NCBI GenBank assembly: GCA_003671025.1
Contig: QWPW01000021.1
Location: 1-58,259, forward strand
Direction: 5' to 3'
DNA: 58,259 nt
DNA from: Planctomycetota bacterium
GTDB lineage: Bacteria > Planctomycetota > Phycisphaerae > Phycisphaerales > SM1A02
How positions within the stretch are numbered: the stretch's first letter is position 1; each line of letters begins with the position of its first letter. Positions 1-8,198 of this stretch are shown here, one piece after another. The notes beneath the pieces are model-generated. The model worked only from the letters and a program-made list of their open reading frames with translations, searched no databases and was not told the DNA's origin. Position numbers and translations under genes: made by a program.

Positions 1-261
1 GTGCGGCGCAACCCGCACGCGGATCGGCGCAGCCGAGCCGCCTTCGCTCACGCCCCCCCGCAAGCAAGATCGCCAAACGCGACCACGCGTTCAGAAAAAA
101 AACGCAGTAGGAACGCAAGGATTCGACGCCGCATCCCGCCCGCGCCGCCACGACCGTTGCGATCACGCCGCGCCGTGAAGCGCGGTCGGGATGCGACGCC
201 GTACAAGCCTTGTGCGGCGCAAGCCGCACGCGGATCGGCGCAGCCGAGCCGCCTTCGCTCA
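1..261. repeat. Two copies of a ~50-bp REP-like repeat
   Basis: Positions 1-50 and 212-261 are the same 50-bp sequence with one mismatch (position 12 versus 223). Each copy holds small inverted repeats: the second starts with a 7-bp stem (gtgcggc/gccgcac) closed by a GCAA loop, followed by a short tcggc/gccga hairpin. Each copy is followed by a related tail containing cgccaaa and gcgacc (near 66-78 and 282-294). The stretch 51-211 between them holds nothing I recognise. An ORF crosses the region but has no coding character. Only these two copies were noticed in the window, and the left one may extend beyond the edge. Confidence 0.75.
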
Positions 262-314
262 CTGAACGAATAAAGCACGCTCGCCAAAGGCGACCGTGCT
301 TTATTCGTTCAGTG
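260..314 (-). terminator. Long perfect hairpin at the 3' end of tRNA-Tyr
   Basis: Positions 260-279 and 295-314 are perfect 20-bp inverted repeats. The loop itself contains a 5-bp stem (tcgcc/ggcga) with an AAA loop. The hairpin starts at the discriminator base of the minus-strand tRNA-Tyr, so it would form in the tRNA precursor trailer. There is no U-run on the tRNA strand, so it may act as a 3' processing or protection signal, or be part of the neighbouring repeat, and not as a classic intrinsic terminator. Confidence 0.6.
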
Positions 315-394
315 GGCGAAGTAGGATTCGAACCTACGAAGGCATAGCCAACAGATTTACAGTCTGTCCTCGTTGACCGCTTGAGTATTCGCCC
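313..394 (-). tRNA. tRNA-Tyr (GTA anticodon)
   Basis: Read on the minus strand, a complete 82-nt class II tRNA can be folded. It has acceptor stem GGGCGAA/TTCGCCC with discriminator A, an anticodon loop containing GTA, a long variable arm as expected for bacterial tRNA-Tyr, and a T-arm with TTCGAAT. The 3' CCA is not encoded. It lies between the mscS-type gene and the long hairpin and has no partner tRNA adjacent. Confidence 0.95.
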
Positions 395-696
395 TGAGAT
401 GTTTCCCGCGTCTGGCGGGGCGAGAATCCTACCGCGGCGCGCGGGTCGTCGCAAACGCTTGGCGCAACTCCATCGCCCGAATCTCTTCGCGTGTTCATTT
501 CGTTGCCGCATTGCTCGGCGTGAGGGCGCGGTATCGGAACTATTGCGCGGCGCGATGCACTGCGGCGGCGCGATGCGCTGCAGCTTGCACTGGGCTCTTC
601 ACTTGGGCGAACATCAATCGTCAATCACGCGCTGTCAAACTCACTTCGTCATTCGCGGGGTTGTGTTGAGAGCACTCACGCACTCCTCGCGCGCAC
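395..696. other. Intergenic stretch without a supported gene
   Basis: About 300 bases lie between the 5' end of tRNA-Tyr and the 3' end of the MscS gene. ORFs are present on both strands but none has a recognisable product. Short repeats of the type cggcgcgatgc occur near 546-575. The stretch should hold the tRNA-Tyr promoter, but I could not place -35/-10 boxes with confidence. Confidence 0.5.
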
Positions 697-2319
697 TCAC
701 ACAATTCCTGCGGACTTCATGTCATTCGCATCGAGCATCGGATATGGCAGCCCACTCACTCCGAGGTCGTTGGTCGATTGAAAGCTGCGCAGTCCAAAGC
801 ACGGCAACGCCGACGCAATGCGATCAATCAATGCGGCTTCGATGCTCGCGAGATCTTGACCAGCGTCCGCGCGAATGAAACACAGCACTTCGATCGGTTG
901 ACCAGTGATGGTGACTTCGAGTTGCGACAACACTGCGGGCAGCGTGGTGTCGATCGCGGCGTTGGCGCAGAGCAAACCTTCGGCGAAGGCGCGAAAGACG
1001 CCGAGATTTGTGATCGCGAGTTCGCTCGTGCTCATGCCGGTTGCCGTTGCGAGTGCGCTCGCTTGCGTGCGTGCTCGCTGCAGCGCTTGCGTCATCGCGC
1101 TCGATGGATGCGCTGCAAAGTGCGCAAAATCCTCGGCGTTGAGCGTGCGAACGCTGCGCAGATCAACGCGAATACTGCGACGCACGCGACGTCCTGGGGT
1201 CCCGAACTTCGAGCGATAGTTGAGATACGGCTCTTGCACGAATCGCGAAATCGGAACGGAGTGCACCGTGCCATCGGCGTTCTGAACGCGCACCGAGGTC
1301 GTCTTGATTTCCGCGATGCGTCCGTCAATTGAGTGTTGCTTGAGCTCGACCCAATCGCCGACACGGATCGCGTCCGTCGCGCTCAACATCATGTTGGCGA
1401 TCAACGAAAACAAAATGTCCTTGCACACGACGCCACCCACCGCACCGATGGCGCCTAACGCCGCAAGAAAGACCAGCGGACTCTTGCCCACCGCGATCGC
1501 CGCTGCCGCGATCATCGCGACTGCGCCGAGCACGACCATTGCAACTTGTCGGTATCCGCGCAACGCGCCCACGCGATTGACTTCGGGACGTGATGAGTAG
1601 AGATCATCGACCACTTGCAACACGCGCGAAACCGCGGCGAGTCCTTTGAGGATCACGTAGGCGACGGTGAAGTTTGCGGCGTTGATCGCCGCGATGGGAT
1701 TGAGCACTTCGGCGTCACCGAGCACATCAAGCAGTCGCGCGACCAAGAGCAGCGGCGCGATCGCCGCAAGTGGCGCGACGAGTTTCGAAGCGGTGATCGC
1801 CTCCGCCAGTCGCTCGCGATGTGCGCGCACCAATGCGCGCGTGACCAGTGTCGCCAACGCACGCTGCAGCGCCAAATGCACTGCAAATCCCAGCACAAAC
1901 AGCGCCACGATGGCCAGCACATTCCATGCGACCGCATTTTGGCGCAGCGTTTTTCCTAACCCCGTGCTTTGGAACGAGTGAACAAACTCCAACGTTGCTT
2001 CTTGCACGGGGTCGCGCACGGATGAAGCCGGCACCGCGTCGGCACGAGGTTCGATCAGCGGCTCATCCGCCTCGATCGGCGTGTAACTCGATTGAACCGC
2101 CGCGCTTTGCGGCGACACAGGAGACTGGTCAGTTTGCGCAAGCGCGCTCGGCGCAACGTCCGCCGCCGTGGGTGCGACGCACAGAGAACCGACGCTCATC
2201 GCGACACACAACGTGAGCAGTGCACTCGCTGCGGTGACGCGTCTCAGCATCACGCCTGTCGCCGCACTTGTCGCAACAAGCAGCGCAATCACGTTTCCAC
2301 TCACATTTGCCCTATGCAT
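697..2319 (-). CDS. MscS-family small-conductance mechanosensitive channel
   Basis: The 540-residue protein belongs to the MscS family of membrane-tension-gated channels that release solutes on hypo-osmotic shock. It starts with a signal-like hydrophobic segment, followed by a polar periplasmic stretch (to about residue 120) and several transmembrane helices. The pore-lining helix is visible as an Ala/Gly-rich segment (LAALGAIGAVGGVVCKDI), followed by the beta domain motif RVGDWVELKQHSIDGRIAEI and the C-terminal cytoplasmic domain. The ATG at 2319 is chosen because GGAG lies 7 bases upstream; an upstream start at 2337 would add six residues. It is transcribed toward tRNA-Tyr. The family call is firm; the exact subfamily and ion preference cannot be read. 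Confidence 0.88.
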   Translation of the reverse strand: MHRANVSGNVIALLVATSAATGVMLRRVTAASALLTLCVAMSVGSLCVAPTAADVAPSALAQTDQSPVSPQSAAVQSSYTPIEADEPLIEPRADAVPASSVRDPVQEATLEFVHSFQSTGLGKTLRQNAVAWNVLAIVALFVLGFAVHLALQRALATLVTRALVRAHRERLAEAITASKLVAPLAAIAPLLLVARLLDVLGDAEVLNPIAAINAANFTVAYVILKGLAAVSRVLQVVDDLYSSRPEVNRVGALRGYRQVAMVVLGAVAMIAAAAIAVGKSPLVFLAALGAIGAVGGVVCKDILFSLIANMMLSATDAIRVGDWVELKQHSIDGRIAEIKTTSVRVQNADGTVHSVPISRFVQEPYLNYRSKFGTPGRRVRRSIRVDLRSVRTLNAEDFAHFAAHPSSAMTQALQRARTQASALATATGMSTSELAITNLGVFRAFAEGLLCANAAIDTTLPAVLSQLEVTITGQPIEVLCFIRADAGQDLASIEAALIDRIASALPCFGLRSFQSTNDLGVSGLPYPMLDANDMKSAGIV

Positions 2320-2344
2320 AGTGTCTCCGTTGATCATCGATGAA

Positions 2345-2417
2345 AGCCGCCAACCGGAATTGAACCGGTAACCTCCAGATTACAAATCAGGTGCTCTGCC
2401 AATTGAGCTATGGCGGC
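2345..2417 (-). tRNA. tRNA-Thr (TGT anticodon)
   Basis: The minus strand gives a 73-nt cloverleaf: acceptor GCCGCCA/TGGCGGC, D-arm GCTC/GAGC, anticodon loop TTTGTAA with anticodon TGT, and T-arm ACCGG-TTCAATT-CCGGT. CCA is not encoded. The anticodon stem (CCTGA/TCTGG) has a central U-U mismatch (pair 29-41), which is unusual and should be checked against reads. The gene lies between the divergently placed MscS and mnmG genes. Confidence 0.93.
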
Positions 2418-2493
2418 GGGTGAGGGGCGAGAGTGTAGCGAAGTGTCGACTACGATTGGCGCTTGTTTTTCCGATGAGTGCAACGATCCGCAA

Positions 2494-4485
2494 ATGAGTA
2501 CCACGAGCAACAAACATCTCAACGCTCTGCGCGCGGATCACTTTGATGTGATCGTCGTCGGTGGTGGGCATGCAGGCGCTGAAGCGGCGCGCGCTGCGGC
2601 GTGTGCGCTCGGCAGTGGCGGACGGGTTGCGCTCGTCACGATGGAGCCGTCGCGCGTGGGGCAGATGAGTTGCAATCCTGCCATCGGAGGCCTCGCAAAA
2701 GGCCAGATGGTGCGCGAAGTCGATGCGCTCGGTGGACTCATGGGACTCGCCGCGGATGCGTCGGGAATCCAGTTCAAAGTCCTCAATTCCAGCAAAGGCA
2801 CCGCCGTGCGCGGGCCGCGCGCGCAGTGCGACAAATACGCGTATCGCGCCGAAGTACAGCGCTTGTTGGCGCAACACGAATCCATCGAACTCTTCGCCGG
2901 AACTGTCGACGAAATTCTGCTCGACGATGATCACGCGGCGCGCGGTGTGTTGCTTGCGCCACTCTCACGACGGGTTGGCGTGGAGCATGCGCTCATCGAA
3001 TCGAATGTGCGCGGCGATGCGCTGGCGCAGCCGATTTTCGCGCGCGATCTCGAATCGCCACTGCGCGAACAACGCGTTCTCTCTGCGCGCGCCGTCGTGC
3101 TGACCACCGGAACGTTCATGCGCGCGCTCATGCACACGGGGCAGACTCGTGAAGAAGGCGGTCGCATCGGCGAAGGCACCGCGCGCGGAATTAGCACCGC
3201 GCTCGTTGCACTTGGATTTGAACTTGGTCGCCTCAAGACAGGAACGCCGCCGCGCGTGGCGCGTGGCTCCATCGATTGGAACGCGCTCGAGATTGCGCTC
3301 GGCGACGACGTGCCCACGCCGTTTAGTGATGCGTCACCGCACGCACTTCCCGCGGGACGCTTTCCTCATCTGCCGCAAACTGATTGCCGCGAGACGCACA
3401 CGACTGCCGCGATTCACGAACTCATCCGCGCCAATCTTGATCGCGCGCCGATGTACTCGGGACAGATCGACGCCGAGTGCGGCCCCCGCTACTGCCCGTC
3501 CATCGAAGACAAAGTTGTGCGCTACGCCGATCGCGTTTCGCATCACGTCTATCTCGAACCCGAGTCGCTCTACACCGACGAGGTCTACCTCAACGGCGTG
3601 TCGACATCGCTTCCTGCTGATGTGCAACTTCCCATCGTGCGCGGCATGCGCGGACTCGAGCGCGCCGAGATTCAGAAGTATGGATACGCCGTCGAGTACG
3701 ACATGGTGTGGCCGCATCAAATCGACGCGACTGCTGAAACCAAGCGTGTTTCAGGGCTTTTTTTGGCGGGACAGATCAATGGCACCAGCGGTTACGAAGA
3801 AGCCGCGTCGCAAGGTTTAATCGCCGGTCTCAACGCGGCACGACGCGCGCGCGGAGAAGAACTTGTGCGACTCGGGCGTCATCAAGCCTACATCGGCGTG
3901 ATGCTCGACGACCTCGTGACCCGCACTCCGCGCGAGCCCTATCGCATGTTCACGTCGCGTGCGGAGCATCGCATTCTGCTGCGCGCCGACAACGCCGACG
4001 AGCGATTGACACAGTTGGGCGCTTCGTGGGGCATCGTGCATGCGACGCAAGTGCGCGCGTTTGAAGCGCGCATGACGCGCAAAGATGAAATGCTGCGCGC
4101 ACTCACTTCGATGCGCGATGGTGGCACGCGACTGCTCGACATCGCCAAGCGACAAGAGGTTGCGGTTGCTTGGCTCGCCGCTCGCATTGAGCCGGCCATC
4201 GGCGCGATTGCGCTTCCCCTGCTTGAGCGAGTGGTGAGCGATCTTCGTTACGAGGGTTACATCAAGCGTCAAAACGCCGAGGTTCGTCGACAAAGCGAGT
4301 ACGACTCGGTGACCATTCCGGAGTCGCTCGATCCGTACACATTGGGCGGACTTCGCGGCGAGGCCATCGAGTGTCTCGCTCGATTTCGTCCGCGCACACT
4401 CGGGCAAGCGAGTCGACTCGCGGGCATCTCGCCCGCCGATGTCACCGTGGTGGCGATGCACATTCGACGCGCGAAGAATCGCTGA
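2494..4485 (+). CDS. mnmG: tRNA uridine-5-carboxymethylaminomethyl modification enzyme MnmG (GidA)
   Basis: With MnmE, this FAD protein installs the carboxymethylaminomethyl group on wobble uridine 34 of tRNAs in the cytoplasm. The FAD-binding Rossmann motif GGGHAGAE is at residues 23-30. The family signatures GPRYCPSIEDK, LAGQINGTSGYEEAASQG and the C-terminal DPYTLGGLRGEA block are all present. At 663 residues it is slightly longer than the usual ~630; the extra sequence seems to sit before the ARAVVLTTGTFM segment. The start at 2494 is chosen because the longer reading frame from 2410 would run into tRNA-Thr. No mnmE or rsmG is adjacent, so it stands alone here. Confidence 0.96.
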   Translation: MSTTSNKHLNALRADHFDVIVVGGGHAGAEAARAAACALGSGGRVALVTMEPSRVGQMSCNPAIGGLAKGQMVREVDALGGLMGLAADASGIQFKVLNSSKGTAVRGPRAQCDKYAYRAEVQRLLAQHESIELFAGTVDEILLDDDHAARGVLLAPLSRRVGVEHALIESNVRGDALAQPIFARDLESPLREQRVLSARAVVLTTGTFMRALMHTGQTREEGGRIGEGTARGISTALVALGFELGRLKTGTPPRVARGSIDWNALEIALGDDVPTPFSDASPHALPAGRFPHLPQTDCRETHTTAAIHELIRANLDRAPMYSGQIDAECGPRYCPSIEDKVVRYADRVSHHVYLEPESLYTDEVYLNGVSTSLPADVQLPIVRGMRGLERAEIQKYGYAVEYDMVWPHQIDATAETKRVSGLFLAGQINGTSGYEEAASQGLIAGLNAARRARGEELVRLGRHQAYIGVMLDDLVTRTPREPYRMFTSRAEHRILLRADNADERLTQLGASWGIVHATQVRAFEARMTRKDEMLRALTSMRDGGTRLLDIAKRQEVAVAWLAARIEPAIGAIALPLLERVVSDLRYEGYIKRQNAEVRRQSEYDSVTIPESLDPYTLGGLRGEAIECLARFRPRTLGQASRLAGISPADVTVVAMHIRRAKNR

Positions 4486-4576
4486 TCGCGCACGACGCGC
4501 TCATCACGCGGCGAAAGCCCGTGCGCTCAAATCGCTTGAAATCACGGGATTTTCGCGCATTACCCGCGCGTACGAC

Positions 4577-6058
4577 TCAGCACATGCCTTCGGCCAAGTC
4601 CACCAACATGCGCACGCCAAACCCCGTTGGTCCCGCGACGCAGAGGTCACTCGCGCTCTCACTGTTCGCCACGCCCGCGATGTCGATGTGAGCGAAGGGC
4701 ACGCTCTTGTCGACGAAGAAATCCAAGAACGCCGCGCCCTGAATCGGATGCGCGAGTCGCGATGGATTCGAGTTGATGATGTCTGCGTGCTGGCTCTTCA
4801 TGTGATCCTTGTGCTCTTTCCACAAGGGCAAGCGCCACACGCGTTCGCTGGTGCGCTCGGCGCTGGACTCGATGCGCTCGCGCAGATTTGCGTCGTCGCA
4901 GAAGTATCCCGCGCTCCACGTACCAAGTGCCGTGACCACGCCACCAGTGAGCGTGGACAACTCCACCATCGTCGTGGGCTTGTACTTTTCGCAGCCGTAT
5001 GAAATCGCATCGGCCAACACCAAGCGTCCTTCCGCATCGGTGTTGGTGACTTCAACTGTGGTGCCGTTGTACATGGTGATGATGTCATCGGGGCGATAGG
5101 CGTTGGAGCTCACCATGTTCTCCGCCGCAGGGAAGAGCGCCACCACATGGAGAGGCAACTTCGCCGTGGCGATCGCATGCATCGCACCAAACACCGCCGC
5201 GCCGCCGCACTTGTCGTACTTCATTCCCTTCATGCCGTTGTTGACTTTGAGCGAGTAACCGCCCGTGTCATAGGTGAGTGTTTTTCCCACCAAAGCAAGG
5301 GTTTTCCCGCGCGCTTTCGCGCTTACGCGAGTTGGTTTGTATTCGAGAATCGCGATGAGACTCTTCTCGGCACTGCCCTGACCCACTGCAACCATGCCGC
5401 CCATTCCCAGCTTCTTTGCTTGCGCGAAGGTGATCACTTGGCAAGTCATCCCCGTAGCGCGCGCGAGTTTTTTCGCTTCAAGCGCGAACCAGTTGGGCGT
5501 GCCAATGTTTGGCGGAGTCGCCGCGATGCGACGCGCATGATTGACGCTGTGCGCGATGTCGATGCCGCGCGCGAAGCCTTCGGAAAACGTCGTGTCCTTC
5601 GCATCGACAAGCGCGTCGATACTCAGCGTGCCCGCGCGCGCCGAGCGCGTCGTCGACTTGCCGTCAAACATGTCGACACGCCAATTGGCGACACCCATGC
5701 CCTCGCCGAGTGCTTGCGCGAACTCGCGTTGATCGCGCGTCGCAAACGCACTCGCGCATGCGAGCCGTACTTTGGAAGCCTTCATACGCTCGAGTCCGCG
5801 CACGAGCCGCGCGCCTGCGATGCGCGCTTCTTTCGCGGTAAACGCCTTGCGTTCTCCTAATCCCAAGATCACGGTTCCATCGGATGCCACCGCGGTCTCG
5901 CCGAGTTCGCCGCGAAACGATGGATTCGCCAGCGCGGCATCGCGCGCAGCATTGCGATCGCTCTTGCTCAGCGATTTCTCGTCGCAATAAACCGCGAACA
6001 CAGTCGGTGCGGCAGAGGAGCGCGGGGAAAGACGCACGATGGCGAGACGGTCAAACAT
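4577..6058 (-). CDS. pepA: Leucyl aminopeptidase (M17, PepA type)
   Basis: This cytosolic metallo-exopeptidase removes N-terminal residues from peptides. The M17 signature NTDAEGRL is present, together with the upstream metal-ligand segments VGKTLTYDTGGYSLK and MKYDKCGGAA and the catalytic-site region. Its 493 residues match the family (~480-500). The ATG at 6058 (MFDRLAIV) is preferred over the one at 6076 because GGAG lies 7 bases upstream. It is convergent with mnmG, with about 90 bases between the two stops and no obvious terminator hairpin. Confidence 0.94.
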   Translation of the reverse strand: MFDRLAIVRLSPRSSAAPTVFAVYCDEKSLSKSDRNAARDAALANPSFRGELGETAVASDGTVILGLGERKAFTAKEARIAGARLVRGLERMKASKVRLACASAFATRDQREFAQALGEGMGVANWRVDMFDGKSTTRSARAGTLSIDALVDAKDTTFSEGFARGIDIAHSVNHARRIAATPPNIGTPNWFALEAKKLARATGMTCQVITFAQAKKLGMGGMVAVGQGSAEKSLIAILEYKPTRVSAKARGKTLALVGKTLTYDTGGYSLKVNNGMKGMKYDKCGGAAVFGAMHAIATAKLPLHVVALFPAAENMVSSNAYRPDDIITMYNGTTVEVTNTDAEGRLVLADAISYGCEKYKPTTMVELSTLTGGVVTALGTWSAGYFCDDANLRERIESSAERTSERVWRLPLWKEHKDHMKSQHADIINSNPSRLAHPIQGAAFLDFFVDKSVPFAHIDIAGVANSESASDLCVAGPTGFGVRMLVDLAEGMC

Positions 6059-6171
6059 CACAAGGCTCCGAGTCAACGACAGGCGTGGAAGAATCTACGA
6101 GGAGAGCGACGACGGTGCCGCTTCAGAAAAATACATTCGATGCGTGTGCGATGCGTCGCACCAAGAGGCGC

Positions 6172-6636
6172 TCATGCGCGCAGTGACGAAGGATCTTCGC
6201 CGCGTTCAATCGCCTCGATCTTGTGAATACGACGAATGTGGCGACCGCCATCAAACGGCGTGCGCACCCACGTATCGACGATGCGCTTGACGATCACCGG
6301 ACCCAACAAATCCGCCGAGAGGCACAGCACATTGGCGTCGTTGTGAGTGCGCGAGAGTTGCGCCGACAATTCATCTTGCGCCAACGCCGCACGAATTCCC
6401 CGCACTTTGTTGGCCGCGATGCACATGCCGATTCCGGTGCCGCACACCAAGATCGCGCGATCCGCTTCGCCTGCAGACACGAGTGTGCACGCGGCGTAAG
6501 CGCTGTCGGGATAGTCAGTCATCGCCGCGCTCAACTCACCGATGAGCTTGACCTCATGGCCGTCGGCCTTCAAGTGCGTGATGAGCGTTTGCGTGGCAAG
6601 CGATCCGCGATGGTCACAACCGAGGGCGATTTTCAT
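6172..6636 (-). CDS. rpiB: Ribose-5-phosphate isomerase B
   Basis: It interconverts ribose 5-phosphate and ribulose 5-phosphate in the pentose phosphate pathway. The protein of 154 residues begins MKIALGCDHRG and carries the phosphate-loop segment ILVCGTGIGMCIAANK and the HNDANVLCLSADLLG block typical of RpiB/LacAB. Its ATG overlaps the stop of the upstream phosphatase gene by 4 bases, so it is the last gene of a tightly coupled minus-strand operon. The same phosphatase-rpiB pairing occurs in Bacillus (ywlE-ywlF). Confidence 0.95.
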   Translation of the reverse strand: MKIALGCDHRGSLATQTLITHLKADGHEVKLIGELSAAMTDYPDSAYAACTLVSAGEADRAILVCGTGIGMCIAANKVRGIRAALAQDELSAQLSRTHNDANVLCLSADLLGPVIVKRIVDTWVRTPFDGGRHIRRIHKIEAIERGEDPSSLRA

Positions 6637-7205
6637 GGCTTCAACATCTCCTTCATGGCGTCAGCATTTCCTTCATGGCGCAGCAGCTCGGTGATTCGTC
6701 GAGGGATCAACTCACGCAAGTATTCGCCCAGTTCGTCGTATGCGCGCTGGCCCATTCCGATCGGGTCATCAACATCGCCCTCAGCATCAAGCGGGTGCAC
6801 GCGTGCGACGGCACGGACATCGTCGGCCACCAACGAACGTGCGCGCAGAACATGCGACGCCGTCATTCCAAAGACGAGATCCGCTTTGCGCACCATCTCT
6901 GCCGTGAGTCGTTTCGCGTGTTCGGGCACGGGCGCGCGCATGCGCTGCAGAACTTCGACGGTCTCTTCGCTGGTCGACGCGCCATCAAAAGCGCTCACAC
7001 CCGCAGAGGCGAAGAACATCGCGCCCAGCTCTTTGGGGAGTCGTCCGTCATCAGAAATTTGCTGTGCGATCCCTTCCGCCATGGGCGAGCGGCAGGTGTT
7101 GCCAGTGCAGATGAAGAGCACGGTGCGCACAGGGCGAATGCTACAGAGCCTCGCGGGTTCCTGCGTTGCGCGATCGGCTCGACGCCTGTCAGACGTGCTC
7201 GTCAT
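6633..7205 (-). CDS. Low-molecular-weight protein-tyrosine/arginine-phosphatase-like protein
   Basis: This is an LMW-PTP fold protein of 190 residues. The catalytic P-loop C33-TGNTC-R39-S is followed by PMAEG, and the acid-loop aspartate is in DPIGMGQRAYDE near the C-terminus (DP motif). Family members dephosphorylate protein tyrosine or arginine; the Thr after the Cys-Thr-Gly-Asn signature resembles the YwlE arginine-phosphatase group, but this is only suggestive. The N-terminus carries about 25 extra residues, and a GTG at VRTVLFI is an alternative start. It overlaps the DUF2007 gene by 17 bases and rpiB by 4. Confidence 0.85.
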   Translation of the reverse strand: MTSTSDRRRADRATQEPARLCSIRPVRTVLFICTGNTCRSPMAEGIAQQISDDGRLPKELGAMFFASAGVSAFDGASTSEETVEVLQRMRAPVPEHAKRLTAEMVRKADLVFGMTASHVLRARSLVADDVRAVARVHPLDAEGDVDDPIGMGQRAYDELGEYLRELIPRRITELLRHEGNADAMKEMLKP

Positions 7206-7494
7206 CCGCGTCGATGTCGTCCCTACTCATCTCTTCGCGAGGCATCGATTCGGCTTCATCTTCCCAACCTTCCGGCGCGATCAACGATGCGCGAAACGCC
7301 TCTGCGCGCGCAAGATCGCACTGACGAACCATGACCTGGGGAAAGCCCAATGCATTGGAAAAGAGCGACGCGCCATTGCCACCCAAGACAGTGGCAACGA
7401 TTCCTTCGTCGCTCAATTGCGCCACCAAGAGATAGGCCGCAGTCTCATTCAGTGCGCGCGTCAGGAGCACGCTTTCGAGTGGATCTCGCATCAA
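7189..7494 (-). CDS. DUF2007-like small protein
   Basis: This 101-residue protein has the pattern of DUF2007 'putative signal transducing' proteins: an N-terminal helix (ETAAYLLVAQLSDEGI), a short strand (ATVLGG) and a V.V...D...A.A block. The C-terminus is a strongly acidic tail (EDEAESMPREEMSRDDIDADDE). The function is not known. Its ATG overlaps the stop of the upstream membrane-protein gene (ATGA), and its 3' end overlaps the phosphatase gene, so translation is probably coupled across the whole operon. Confidence 0.72.
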   Translation of the reverse strand: MMRDPLESVLLTRALNETAAYLLVAQLSDEGIVATVLGGNGASLFSNALGFPQVMVRQCDLARAEAFRASLIAPEGWEDEAESMPREEMSRDDIDADDEHV

Positions 7495-7910
7495 CGCGTT
7501 CCCGATGCCGCGGCGATCGGTGTGTCGATTTGATCCATCGATGTCGAGGTTGTTTCGTCGATGGATTCTGCGGCCTGATACGCGGCGCCGGTGTGCGCAA
7601 ACTCACGCGCGCAGCCAGAACACTTGAAAACGCGGGACTCGCCGACCATGCGCGCGTCGCTTCGAGCAGCGCATTGAGGACAGACTCCTTTGCCTAGCGC
7701 AGTGCGTGCGAGTCGATGTTGCGTCGCGCGCATGGCCAAGAATCCCACGCGCGCGAAGATCACCATGAACACCGAACCGATGATGAGCACGATGGGCACC
7801 AACGGATAGATGACGGTGAAGGCGAACGCGATGAAGAAGGCCGCGATGAAACAGAACAGAATCGAGACTCCGTAGATTTCGATGAGGCCAGTGATTAGTC
7901 GGTAGCGCAT
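7491..7910 (-). CDS. Small membrane protein with cytoplasmic zinc ribbon
   Basis: This 139-residue protein has two hydrophobic segments (about residues 15-35 and 38-56) followed by a CPQC...CSGC four-cysteine zinc-ribbon and a polar tail. No named family is recognised. It is the first gene of the minus-strand run that continues with the DUF2007 protein, the phosphatase and rpiB. The promoter should lie in the ~290-base gap shared with the divergent dnaN. Confidence 0.7.
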   Translation of the reverse strand: MRYRLITGLIEIYGVSILFCFIAAFFIAFAFTVIYPLVPIVLIIGSVFMVIFARVGFLAMRATQHRLARTALGKGVCPQCAARSDARMVGESRVFKCSGCAREFAHTGAAYQAAESIDETTSTSMDQIDTPIAAASGTR

Positions 7911-8198
7911 AGATCAAGAGTATTCCTCGGGGCTGCCTTAAAGGCGAGCACGAACTCCAAATCAGCGTGAATTCGTGGCAATTCCCATGATTGGAACACG
8001 CACGATAAACCCACGCGCATGCGATGCGCTGGTGCGACGACTCTGGTGATTTGTCCCGCGGATGAACTCGTTAGGACGCGAAGTTTGCGCCGCAAGTTCA
8101 TCGTCCTGCGTCCTCCACAACCGCCGTTACACTGCGGTTTGCGCGTCCACGAGCGTGAGTATTTCTCATGCTTGGACGCGACGATCAGGGAACGCATC

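Noticed and set aside
1-273. 90-codon ORF at the left edge
   Set aside because: It spans the repeat pair; composition is Arg/Pro/Ala with no motif and it has no start signal.
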